DNA of 64,000 bases from Candidatus Peregrinibacteria bacterium (GTDB lineage: Bacteria; Patescibacteriota; Gracilibacteria; UBA1369; LOWO2-01-FULL-3), in assembly GCA_018654255.1 (NCBI GenBank), contig JABILX010000007.1, forward strand, positions 1 to 64,000. Direction: 5' to 3'. This document shows positions 32,739 through 39,997 of this stretch, piece by piece. The notes beneath the pieces are model-generated. The model was not told the DNA's origin and searched no databases. It worked only from the letters and a program-made list of their open reading frames with translations. How positions within the stretch are numbered: position 1 is the first letter of the stretch; the number at the start of each line of letters is the position of its first letter. The translations under genes were made by a program, and so were the position numbers.

Positions 32739-33851
32739 ATGAAAATAGGAATTGACTGCAGAATGTTTTCTAGCAACTTCACCGGTATCGGCAGATACAC
32801 GGCTGAACTTGTGAAAAATCTAGAAAAGGACCCGAAATCCAAGACCCACGAATTCGTTCTTTTTTTCAACGAACCCGAATTCAGCAGCTACAAACCAACC
32901 AAGCCAAACTTCAAACCAATTCTAGTAGACGCTCCCCACTACTCCCTCAAAGAACAAACCAAATTCCTCGGCCAACTAAACGAGCAAAATCTAGACTTGA
33001 TGCACTTCACCCATTTCAACGCGCCAATCAGGTACAAAAAGCCATTTATAGTAACGATCCACGACCTCACTCACACCCTATTCCCAGGCCGCAAAATGCG
33101 TGCCCTACCCTACCGAATGGCATACAAAAAGGTAATTAAAAACGCAGTCAAAAAAGCCACACATATAATTGCAGTTTCAGAAAACACAAAAAAAGACCTA
33201 ATCCGAATCCATAAAACCAACCCTGAAAAAATCCACACAATATACGAAGGAGCGAACAAAGAATTCCACCAACTCAAGCCGGCAGAACTCAAAACCCTAA
33301 AAACGCCAAACATCAAGGAACCATTCCTCCTATACACCGGAGTCCACCGATACCACAAAAACCTTCCTCGCCTAATAAAAGCTTTCTCCTTAATAGCTCA
33401 CAAAAACCGCAACCTAGATCTAGTAATCACAGGAAAACCAGACCCCCTTTATCCAGAAGCAGAAGAGGCAACCAAGCAATTCCACCTAGAAAATCGAATA
33501 CATTTCACAGGTCTCGTCCCCGAAGACGAACTAATAGCTCTATACAATCTCGCGGAAGCATACGTTTTCCCTTCCCTATACGAAGGTTTCGGACTCCCAG
33601 TCCTTGAAGCATTCGCTTGCGGCACACCAGTTGTAGCATCAAACGTATCAAGTATCCCCGAAATTGCAGGCAAAGCAGCTCTTCTCTTTGACCCAGAGAA
33701 CCCAAAAGACATCGCAGAAAAAATCCAAAAACTACTTAAATCCCACTCCTTACAAAACGATCTCAGGCAGAAAGGTTTGGCCCGAGTCAAAGCCTTTTCT
33801 TGGCAAAAAATGGCCAAAGAAATCCTTTCACTATACAATCGAACTGCATAA
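32739..33851 (+). CDS. GT4-family glycosyltransferase
   Basis: 370 aa, GT-B fold. N-terminal domain: IDCRMFSSNFTGIGRYTAELVKNL and LMHFTHFNAPIRYKKPFIVTIHDLTH; C-terminal GT4 domain: FLLYTGVHRYHKNLPRLIKAF, ITGKPD, IHFTGLVPEDELIALYNLAEAYVFPSLYEGFGLPVLEAFACGTPVVASNVSSIPEIAG, with the EGFGLPxLE nucleotide-sugar-binding motif intact. Typical of retaining mannosyl-/glucosyltransferases for cell-surface glycans or glycolipids; donor and acceptor unknown. A TATACC box lies 7 bases before the ATG, suggesting a nearly leaderless transcript. Confidence 0.9.
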   Translation: MKIGIDCRMFSSNFTGIGRYTAELVKNLEKDPKSKTHEFVLFFNEPEFSSYKPTKPNFKPILVDAPHYSLKEQTKFLGQLNEQNLDLMHFTHFNAPIRYKKPFIVTIHDLTHTLFPGRKMRALPYRMAYKKVIKNAVKKATHIIAVSENTKKDLIRIHKTNPEKIHTIYEGANKEFHQLKPAELKTLKTPNIKEPFLLYTGVHRYHKNLPRLIKAFSLIAHKNRNLDLVITGKPDPLYPEAEEATKQFHLENRIHFTGLVPEDELIALYNLAEAYVFPSLYEGFGLPVLEAFACGTPVVASNVSSIPEIAGKAALLFDPENPKDIAEKIQKLLKSHSLQNDLRQKGLARVKAFSWQKMAKEILSLYNRTA

Positions 33852-33860
33852 CATAATTGT

Positions 33861-34178
33861 ATGGGTTTTGAACCGTTTCAAGACATGATCCAAAAAGCAG
33901 CCCTGAGCTACGGAGTGGCTAGGGAATTTCGCGCGATCAGGGTTTGTCGAGCCTTCCAGGCGATAATCCCAATCATATTCGACGACAACAAAGAAGCCGA
34001 CAAAGCTCTGGCAAAAAGCACATTCAAAGAAGGAATCCTTACCATAAAAGTTCCAAATTCAGTCTGGGCAAACGAGGTTATGATAAAGAGAGAATTGATT
34101 TTGGAAGCAACTAGAAACCACCTCCAAATACAAGACCCATCGATCAAGATCAAGGAGCTCAAGACGCAAATACACTAA
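33861..34178 (+). CDS. DciA/DUF721-like protein
   Basis: 105 aa. The C-terminal pattern (EGILTIKVPNSVWANEVMIKRELILEATRNHL) matches the core of DUF721/DciA, a loader partner of replicative helicase DnaB in many bacteria: a short strand pair LTIKV, then a Trp followed by an acidic/basic helix. The N-terminal part is a helical segment (FRAIRVCRAFQAIIPIIF). Short but normal for the domain. Starts 9 bases after the glycosyltransferase stop, at ATG 33861. Moderate confidence by motif only. Confidence 0.6.
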   Translation: MGFEPFQDMIQKAALSYGVAREFRAIRVCRAFQAIIPIIFDDNKEADKALAKSTFKEGILTIKVPNSVWANEVMIKRELILEATRNHLQIQDPSIKIKELKTQIH

Positions 34179-34184
34179 TTTTAC

Positions 34185-34212
34185 TTGACTTCAACTAACC
34201 TTGCGATACAAT
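34185..34212 (+). promoter_or_regulatory. promoter of rpsP-khpA
   Basis: -35 TTGACT (34185-34190), 16-base spacer, -10 TACAAT (34207-34212), leader about 25 bases to the TTG start at 34244. Confidence 0.7.
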
Positions 34213-34243
34213 AGCACCCGCTTTATCCGATAATCCAAAGATT

Positions 34244-34693
34244 TTGCTAAAGTTACGATTGCAACGAGGGGGAAAGAAAGGACAACCAAACTTCAGAATT
34301 GTTCTCCAGGAGCACACAGATGCTGTTAAAAGAGAAGCGATTGAAGTGCTCGGTTATTACAAACCTGCTCTTGATCCAAAAGTGTTAAAAGTAGATCTCG
34401 AAAGAGTGAAATATTGGATATCTAAAGGTGCTCAACCTTCAGATCCTTTAGCGGCACTTTTGAAAAAAGAAGGTTTAGAAGGCATGGATAAATACATGGA
34501 ACCTAGAGATAAGAAGAAGAAAAAGAAAGGCGAAGAAGAAGATAAGCCTGAGGCTCCCGCAGCAGCACCTGCTGCCGAAGCACCAGCCGAGGAAGCTCCT
34601 GCCGAGGAAGCTCCTGCTGAGGAGAAACCAGCTGAACCTGAAGCACCAGCCGAGGAGCCAGCACCAGCTGAGGAAGCTCCAAAAGAACAATAA
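34244..34693 (+). CDS. rpsP: 30S ribosomal protein S16 with long acidic Ala/Glu/Pro tail
   Basis: 149 aa. Residues 1-85 are S16: LKLRLQRGGKKGQPNFRIVL, the ALDPKVLKVDLERVKYWISKGAQPSDPLAALLKK block. A Lys stretch (DKKKKKKGEEED) then leads into a ~60-residue low-complexity tail of EEAPA-type repeats (100-149), not part of the core S16 fold. Start codon is TTG: no ATG is in frame, and TTG-Leu-Lys-Leu-Arg-Leu aligns exactly with the S16 N-terminus. Followed by khpA, a common gene order (rpsP-ylqC). Confidence 0.95.
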   Translation: MLKLRLQRGGKKGQPNFRIVLQEHTDAVKREAIEVLGYYKPALDPKVLKVDLERVKYWISKGAQPSDPLAALLKKEGLEGMDKYMEPRDKKKKKKGEEEDKPEAPAAAPAAEAPAEEAPAEEAPAEEKPAEPEAPAEEPAPAEEAPKEQ

Positions 34694-34737
34694 TCTTTTA
34701 TTCAGATACTTCTTTTACTCACCTAACACACAGTATC

Positions 34738-35064
34738 ATGACAGATGACGACACAACTCCAGTGGATGAGGAAACAACTCCAGTGGATGCTGACGCAACT
34801 CCAGTGACTGACGACACAAGTGACCAGGATTTTCTGGCAGAAATCGTCAAACAAATCGTCTCAAAACCAGAAGCAGTAAAAATTGAAAGGAAGGTTGATG
34901 AGATGGGAGTTCTCCTTACTCTCGAAGTAGACAAGGAGGATATGGGCCAAATTATCGGGAAAAGCGGACAAACAGCAAAAGCTCTCCGCGTACTTCTCCG
35001 AGTGCTTGGGTCAAAAAATAACGCACGTGTCAACTTAAAGATAGTTGAACCGGACGAAGCTTAA
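34738..35064 (+). CDS. khpA: KH-domain RNA-binding protein KhpA
   Basis: 108 aa. Residues 32-108 are a single type II-like KH domain: FLAEIVKQIVSKPEAV, LEVDKEDMGQIIGKSGQTAKALRVLLRV with the GxxG loop as GKSG, typical of KhpA/YlqC, a small RNA chaperone that acts with KhpB in cell-elongation control. The N-terminus (2-30) is an extra acidic Thr/Asp-rich stretch with three near repeats of T-T-P-V-D, reflected in a ~24-base imperfect DNA repeat. Lies 44 bases after rpsP, the usual neighbour. Confidence 0.92.
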   Translation: MTDDDTTPVDEETTPVDADATPVTDDTSDQDFLAEIVKQIVSKPEAVKIERKVDEMGVLLTLEVDKEDMGQIIGKSGQTAKALRVLLRVLGSKNNARVNLKIVEPDEA

Positions 35065-35126
35065 GGATATAATCCTTTTTGTAAAAGGCCTTCTCACAGG
35101 CCAAACGTAGTTTTAAAAAAAACAAA

Positions 35127-35486
35127 ATGGCTGACAAAAGTATCATAGATGCTGCTCAATCTTATGAAATCCTTGAAATTGTAAATCGTGGATTCGCGTA
35201 TGCAATTATAATCGCAGGATTTCTTTCAGTAGTGTTTATTTTTGTAGGAGGTATTTCTTTTATCCTTTCAGGAGGACAAGAGGAAAAAATCAAACAAGCG
35301 GTTTCAACAATTAGATACGCAATCATCGGTCTGATCGTAACAGTCTTGGCAGTTGTGATAGTAGGAACGGTAGGGAAAGCAATGGGATTAGATATCATCA
35401 AGTACATCAACTTCGGAGACATTATCGACACAGTTACAAGTGTGACATCAGGCGTAAGTGACGGAGGTCCGCAATCATTAGACTAA
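35127..35486 (+). CDS. TrbC/VirB2-like pilin-type membrane protein
   Basis: 119 aa with two hydrophobic segments, AYAIIIAGFLSVVFIFVGGISFILSGG and YAIIGLIVTVLAVVIVGTVG, separated by a short charged loop (QEEKIKQAVSTIR). This is the TrbC/VirB2 (type IV secretion pilin) layout often found alone in Patescibacteria; here no other T4SS gene is near. No cleavable signal peptide is obvious before the first segment. The C-terminus (IDTVTSVTSGVSDGG) is Ser/Thr/Gly-rich. Function is inferred from the fold pattern only. Confidence 0.7.
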   Translation: MADKSIIDAAQSYEILEIVNRGFAYAIIIAGFLSVVFIFVGGISFILSGGQEEKIKQAVSTIRYAIIGLIVTVLAVVIVGTVGKAMGLDIIKYINFGDIIDTVTSVTSGVSDGGPQSLD

Positions 35487-35497
35487 GATCGTTAGAC

Positions 35498-35522
35498 TAA
35501 AAAAAGCCCCTCTTTCAGGGCT
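35498..35522 (-). terminator. terminator of the gene at 35554
   Basis: Minus strand: AGCCC / GGGCT stem (35522-35518 and 35509-35505) with an 8-base loop, then a run of T (35505-35498). The plus-strand copy lacks a T run. Confidence 0.65.
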
Positions 35523-35553
35523 AGATCTCTACAAGCGAATCAATTCTTTTGTT

Positions 35554-36087
35554 TTATTTGCTAACCGACTCCAGTCCAGAATTTACGATGTTTTTCCAGT
35601 CGTAAGGGAATTTGTACGTTTCAAGAGCGCGGATCAACGCTGCAAACATTTTCCAATGGTCAACATCGCCAGCTCCACCATAAACAAAAGCAGTCCCCTG
35701 CTCACTATTTAGATTGTAGTCAGAAACAAGTTTATGCTCATGGCTAATTGGAATAACTCCATTCATCAACATCTCTTCCAAATCATTAGAAGGCAGCGCA
35801 ACCATTACGTCAGAAGCTTGCATCAAATGTTTACGGCTTTGTTCGCTATACGGCACGTAATGAACGTTTGGTTGAGAGAAAGAATCAAGATTAGTGTCAG
35901 CAACAACAACGATCTCAACATTCAACGCAGAAGCGCCTTCCAAAAGTTTTTCAATAGAGTCTTTATGAGTGTCTTCAACTTCATTGTCTAGCACAATCCC
36001 AATTAGAGGCATGCTGTGATCAAAAGACAATTTGCCACACAAATCTTTCTTCGACTCCTCCTTTGATAGTAAGAATTCTTTTAGCAT
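35554..36087 (-). CDS. starch/glycogen synthase-like C-terminal GT-B fragment
   Basis: 177 aa. Sequence resembles only the C-terminal half of a GT5 starch/glycogen synthase: PLIGIVLDNEVEDTHKDSIEKLLEGASAL, VVADTN, LMQASDVMVALPSNDLEEMLMNGVIPISHEH, a GTAFVYGG segment, and the terminal ALIRALETYKFPYDWKNIV. The N-terminal ADP-glucose/acceptor domain is absent and no fragment of it lies upstream, so it is either a stand-alone derived protein or a remnant. The Lys/Glu donor-binding residues of active GT5 enzymes are not clearly retained. Has its own terminator. Confidence 0.55.
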   Translation of the reverse strand: MLKEFLLSKEESKKDLCGKLSFDHSMPLIGIVLDNEVEDTHKDSIEKLLEGASALNVEIVVVADTNLDSFSQPNVHYVPYSEQSRKHLMQASDVMVALPSNDLEEMLMNGVIPISHEHKLVSDYNLNSEQGTAFVYGGAGDVDHWKMFAALIRALETYKFPYDWKNIVNSGLESVSK

Positions 36088-36150
36088 TTTTTTTGAAAAT
36101 TTATCTTATCATTCTACCATATTTCCGGCTAAAGAGAAAGTCTCCACCCA

Positions 36151-36181
36151 TTGACAATGTAGTGAAATAAAGTGTTATATT
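36151..36181 (+). promoter_or_regulatory. promoter of the 5'-3' exonuclease, leaderless
   Basis: Perfect -35 TTGACA (36151-36156), -10 TATATT (36176-36181; 19-base spacer, or 18 if read as TTATAT), then exactly 6 bases to ATG 36188. No room for a ribosome-binding site in the transcript. Confidence 0.65.
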
Positions 36182-36187
36182 ACACCT

Positions 36188-37117
36188 ATGAAAAAGCTGT
36201 TTTTAATAGATGGGAACGCGATCATTCACAGGGCCTTCCACGCCATCCCACCCTTCACAACTTCGAAGGGCGAATTAATCAATGCGGTATACGGTTTTTC
36301 CTCTATGCTGCTCAATATTATCAATAATCAAAAGCCAGAATTCATACTAGTTTCTTTCGATCGCCCGGCCAAAACTTTCCGGCACAAAGAGTTCGCAGAC
36401 TACAAAGCAACTCGCGTAAAAGCACCGGACGAACTCTACGCCCAAATCCCACGAATCAAAAAAGTGGTTGAAGCTTTCTCAATTCCAATTTACGAAATAG
36501 ATGGTTTCGAAGCCGACGATGTTTTGGGCACCCTAGCCCTCCAGGCTTCAACGCAAAAAGAAGAAGATCTCTCAAGCTACATTGTCACCGGAGACATGGA
36601 CACACTTCAACTTGTCTCAGACAAAGTCCAGGTCTTCGCCCCATACAAAGGCTTCCAAGAAGCAATAATCTACACTCCGCAAAAAGTTCTCGCCAAACAC
36701 GGTCTCACACCATCTCAAATAATTGACTACAAAGCCCTCAAAGGCGATTCTTCAGATAACATCCCCGGAGTACCAGGTATCGGTGACAAGACAGCGACTG
36801 CCCTACTTCAAAAATACAAAACGCTCGACTCAATATACGAAAACCTCCACGAGCTAAAAGGCGCGGTCCACGACAAACTCGAAAACAACAAACAAATTGC
36901 CTATAAAAGTCAATATCTAGCAACGATAGTCCTCGACGTCCCAATGACTCTCGAACTCGACAAATGCAAAACTCACAAATTTGACTCAGAAAAAATAGCT
37001 GCTCTATTCGAAGAACTCGAATTCAAATCACTCCTCGGCAAACTAGGTCGCTTCAATTCCCACTACGGAACCAAGGCAGAAGAAGAAAAAGTAACTTCTC
37101 AGCAGAGTTTGTTTTGA
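36188..37117 (+). CDS. stand-alone 5'-3' exonuclease (Pol I N-domain type)
   Basis: 309 aa. FEN-like nuclease corresponding to the N-terminal domain of DNA polymerase I: FLIDGNAIIHRAFHAIPP, SFDRPAKTFRHKEFADYKATR, IDGFEADDVLGTLA, IVTGDMDTLQLV, and the helix-three-turn-helix ALKGDSSDNIPGVPGIGDKTATALL, retaining the acidic metal ligands. No polymerase domain follows: the frame ends in TGA and the next 237 bases are non-coding. Expected to remove RNA primers and flaps. A run of nine C begins 2 bases after the stop but cannot join it to a longer frame. Confidence 0.92.
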   Translation: MKKLFLIDGNAIIHRAFHAIPPFTTSKGELINAVYGFSSMLLNIINNQKPEFILVSFDRPAKTFRHKEFADYKATRVKAPDELYAQIPRIKKVVEAFSIPIYEIDGFEADDVLGTLALQASTQKEEDLSSYIVTGDMDTLQLVSDKVQVFAPYKGFQEAIIYTPQKVLAKHGLTPSQIIDYKALKGDSSDNIPGVPGIGDKTATALLQKYKTLDSIYENLHELKGAVHDKLENNKQIAYKSQYLATIVLDVPMTLELDKCKTHKFDSEKIAALFEELEFKSLLGKLGRFNSHYGTKAEEEKVTSQQSLF

Positions 37118-37298
37118 CTCCCCCCCCCGAATTACAAAAACAACAGTAATTTTGTCAAAGCGCAATGCGAAAACCTCAAAAAACCACCTTTTCCCGCCAA
37201 AAGCAATTCGGCCAAAAAACCGCACCCCAAAGCCACTCTCGACCGAACACAAAAATTAAACACCTCCCCTCAAAGCCACAACCTTTGTATAAAAAAAA

Positions 37299-37327
37299 TT
37301 GTCACTAAGCTTTTTTTTATGTAATAT
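37299..37327 (+). promoter_or_regulatory. promoter of ftsA
   Basis: -35 TTGTCA (37299-37304), 17-base spacer with a T8 run, -10 TAATAT (37322-37327), leader about 20 bases to ATG 37355. The rest of the gap 37118-37298 holds a C9 run and no recognisable feature. Confidence 0.65.
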
Positions 37328-37354
37328 CCAACAAGCCTTTAATGTAAATGATTT

Positions 37355-38587
37355 ATGGCGAAATCTAGAGTAGTAGCTAGCCTTGATATTGGTAGCTCAA
37401 AAATTAGAACGGTAGTAGGAACTCTCGACGAAGAGTCTCCGATGCCCAATGTAATAGGAGTAGGATTAGCTCCATCTACAGGACTCCGGAAAGGAGCTGT
37501 CATTGATGTAGAAGAGACAATCAACTCAATTTCAGCATCATTAGAAGATGCGGAAAGAATGGCTGGTGAACCTATCAACAATGTGTTCCTAGGAATAGGA
37601 GGAAATCACATCGAATCAATGAATTCGAAAGGCGTAATAGCAGTAGCCCAAGCAGAAGACGAAATCTCAGAAGATGATGTAGATAGAGTTCTCGAAGCAG
37701 CTCAAGCTGTGACAATCCCAAGCAACAGAAGAATCCTCAGAATAATTCCAAAAACTTTCACAGTTGATGAACAGAAAGGAATCAAGTATCCAGTAGGAAT
37801 GACGGGAATCAGACTAGAAGTAGAAGCACACATTATTACAGGGCTAGTCCCAACGATCAAAAACATCGAAAAATGCGTTCTCCAAGCTGGAGTCGACATA
37901 AACGATATAATCCCGAACAATTTGGCTGCGGCAGAAGCAGTCCTCTCAAAACGCCAAAAAGAGCTAGGTGTAGTGGTGATTGACATTGGATGTGGAGGAA
38001 CATCAGTGAGTGTCTTCGAAGATGGGACCGTTCTACACACAGCAATAATCCCAGTTGGAGGAGAGAACGTGACAAATGACGTTGCAATAGGCCTCCGAAC
38101 ATCCATAGATACAGCAGAAAAAATCAAAATCGAATACGGCTCATGTATGCCTGATGAGGTTGGAGAAAGAGAAACGATCGACCTTTCATTGATGAGCAAG
38201 ATCGACACACATACAGTCTCAAAGAAACAAATGTGCCAAATAGTCGAAGCAAGATACCAAGAAATATTTATGTTAGTCAAAGACGAACTCGCAAAAATCC
38301 ACAGAGATGGAATGCTCCCAGCAGGAGTGATCCTCACGGGAGGAGCAACAAAGATTGCAGGAGCAACAGACCTTGCTAGAGAAACATTGAATTTACCAGT
38401 TCAAATAGGATTCCCACAAAATTATGACGGAGTTGTCGACAAGATAGACGATCCTTCATACGCAACAGCGATAGGGCTTTTAATTTGGGGATCAAAATTT
38501 GATGGAAAACCATACGGATCGAAGTCAATGAATTTGAAAAAGAGTGTAGGAAGTATGAAGAAATGGTTCAAAGGGCTTGTACCTTAA
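37355..38587 (+). CDS. ftsA: cell division protein FtsA
   Basis: 410 aa actin-like ATPase that tethers FtsZ to the membrane. Phosphate-1 loop ASLDIGSSKIRTVVG (8-22), the 1C domain with GISGNHIES-like GIGGNHIESMNSKG, phosphate-2 VVIDIGCGGTSVSVF, adenosine motif LTGGATKIAG, and YATAIGLLIWG near the end. The last residues (MNLKKSVGSMKKWFKGLVP) form an amphipathic helix with basic and aromatic residues, the membrane-targeting sequence. ftsZ follows after 197 bases and has its own promoter. Confidence 0.95.
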   Translation: MAKSRVVASLDIGSSKIRTVVGTLDEESPMPNVIGVGLAPSTGLRKGAVIDVEETINSISASLEDAERMAGEPINNVFLGIGGNHIESMNSKGVIAVAQAEDEISEDDVDRVLEAAQAVTIPSNRRILRIIPKTFTVDEQKGIKYPVGMTGIRLEVEAHIITGLVPTIKNIEKCVLQAGVDINDIIPNNLAAAEAVLSKRQKELGVVVIDIGCGGTSVSVFEDGTVLHTAIIPVGGENVTNDVAIGLRTSIDTAEKIKIEYGSCMPDEVGERETIDLSLMSKIDTHTVSKKQMCQIVEARYQEIFMLVKDELAKIHRDGMLPAGVILTGGATKIAGATDLARETLNLPVQIGFPQNYDGVVDKIDDPSYATAIGLLIWGSKFDGKPYGSKSMNLKKSVGSMKKWFKGLVP

Positions 38588-38593
38588 AATAAC

Positions 38594-38647
38594 GCGGGCA
38601 TTCTCTCGGCCATACCCGGCCGAACTAAAATCAAAGCAAAAACCCGC
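38594..38647 (+). other. structured intergenic RNA element between ftsA and ftsZ
   Basis: Inner perfect hairpin TCGGCC/GGCCGA (38606-38611, 38618-38623) with a 6-base loop, enclosed by GCGGG/CCCGC (38594-38598, 38643-38647). No T run follows, so it is not a standard terminator. It may slow or end ftsA transcription or stabilise the mRNA end; function inferred. Confidence 0.45.
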
Positions 38648-38728
38648 AAAATAGGTTTATTACAAAACATTCTTGTCGGAATGGAAAGCAAAACCACCGA
38701 CTCTGCTTTATAAACTCACATCCACGGG

Positions 38729-38757
38729 TTGACAACCTGTCAACTTATAGTTAATAA
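38729..38757 (+). promoter_or_regulatory. promoter of ftsZ with palindromic -35
   Basis: -35 TTGACA (38729-38734) forms the left arm of a palindrome TTGACA-ACC-TGTCAA (38729-38743); 17-base spacer; -10 TAATAA (38752-38757). The frame's first TTG (38758) is next to the -10, so ATG 38785 is the start. The palindrome over the -35 could be a repressor site. Confidence 0.65.
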
Positions 38758-38784
38758 TTGGAATCCTTTAACAAAACCCATACC

Positions 38785-39981
38785 ATGGCTGAAGATAACG
38801 CTACTTCAAACAACGATCAAAATAAAGAAAACAAAAATCCAGACGTAGATCTTAAGAATCTTTTCTCTGCAGGAGGAGGCTCTTCTTCAACCGGCTTCGC
38901 AAGCAAAACGCGAAGAACGATGGAAGTCACTCCAGAGATCACCCCTGTCGCAAACATCAAAGTGATGGGTATTGGTGGTGGAGGCGGAAACGCTCTTAAT
39001 AGAATGATCAAAGCTGGACTGAAAGGAGTAGAGTTCATCGCTGTTAATACAGACGCACAAGCTCTATACCACAACGACGCACCAACAAAGATTAATATTG
39101 GTCGCGCAACAACACGTGGTCTTGGAGCAGGGTCAAATCCAGACATCGGAAAACAAGCAGCAGAAGAATCTATGGAAGAAATAAAGGAAGCGTTAGAAGG
39201 ATCAGACATGTTATTTATCACATGCGGACTTGGTGGTGGAACAGGTACGGGAGCTGCCCCTATCGTCGCTGGATTAGCGAAAGACATGGGAATCCTTACA
39301 GTTGGAGTTATGACTAAGCCTTTTACATTCGAAGGCCACAGACGAACTCAACAAGCTGTTGATGGTATGGAAAATCTAAGAAACAAATTAGACACACTAA
39401 TTACAATTCCAAACGACAAAATTCTAGCAATTATAGATAAGAAAACACCTCTTAATGACGCATTCGCAGTCGTAGACGATGTCCTAAGACAAGGTGTCCA
39501 AGGTATCGCAGACTTGATCACCGTTCACGGCATGATCAACGTCGACTTCGCGGACGTAAAGACAGTGATGGAAAACGCTGGTTCAGCCCTAATGGGTATC
39601 GGTTATGGAACAGGCGAAAACAGAGCTGCAGAAGCTGCAAAAGCAGCTATCGAAAGTCCACTTCTCGAGATGTCAATCGATGGCGCTCGTGGTGTCCTAT
39701 TCAATATTACTGGTGGAAACGACCTATCTATGTTCGAGGTTGATGAAGCAGCGAGAATCATCACAGAAGCTGCCGATCCTGAAGCAAACATCATATTTGG
39801 TTCAGTCATCAACGATTCTTACACAGGTGAAATGAAGGTCACGGTAATCGCTACAGGATTCGAAGCAGACTCAGAAACTCCAAAAGTCCGCTCTCACACG
39901 CCAATCAGCGAATCAACACCAGTGAAAGCAACTGAAAACGAATACGACATCCCAGCATTTATTAGGCAGAAGATGCAGTAG
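38785..39981 (+). CDS. ftsZ: cell division protein FtsZ
   Basis: 398 aa tubulin-like GTPase forming the Z ring. Residues 1-55 are a polar, probably disordered N-terminal extension longer than usual. Core begins [18 protein letters not shown]; tubulin signature GGGTGTG at 150-156; T7-loop region [27 protein letters not shown]. The C-terminal peptide [12 protein letters not shown] matches the conserved FtsA/ZipA-binding tail (D-IPAFIR). Start chosen at ATG 38785 because the preceding in-frame TTG abuts the promoter. Confidence 0.96.
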   Translation: MAEDNATSNNDQNKENKNPDVDLKNLFSAGGGSSSTGFASKTRRTMEVTPEITPVANIKVMGIGGGGGNALNRMIKAGLKGVEFIAVNTDAQALYHNDAPTKINIGRATTRGLGAGSNPDIGKQAAEESMEEIKEALEGSDMLFITCGLGGGTGTGAAPIVAGLAKDMGILTVGVMTKPFTFEGHRRTQQAVDGMENLRNKLDTLITIPNDKILAIIDKKTPLNDAFAVVDDVLRQGVQGIADLITVHGMINVDFADVKTVMENAGSALMGIGYGTGENRAAEAAKAAIESPLLEMSIDGARGVLFNITGGNDLSMFEVDEAARIITEAADPEANIIFGSVINDSYTGEMKVTVIATGFEADSETPKVRSHTPISESTPVKATENEYDIPAFIRQKMQ

Positions 39982-39991
39982 TTGGTATAAT
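39963..39991 (+). promoter_or_regulatory. promoter of the FemX-like gene, leaderless
   Basis: -35 TAGGCA (39963-39968) inside the end of ftsZ, 17-base spacer, -10 TATAAT (39986-39991), then 6 bases to ATG 39998. Confidence 0.6.
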
Positions 39992-39997
39992 CCACCC

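Noticed and set aside
37081-37135. Frameshift at the nine-C run that might have cut a full DNA polymerase I
   Set aside because: The TGA stop of the exonuclease precedes the C run, and the following 237 bases encode no polymerase motif in any frame.
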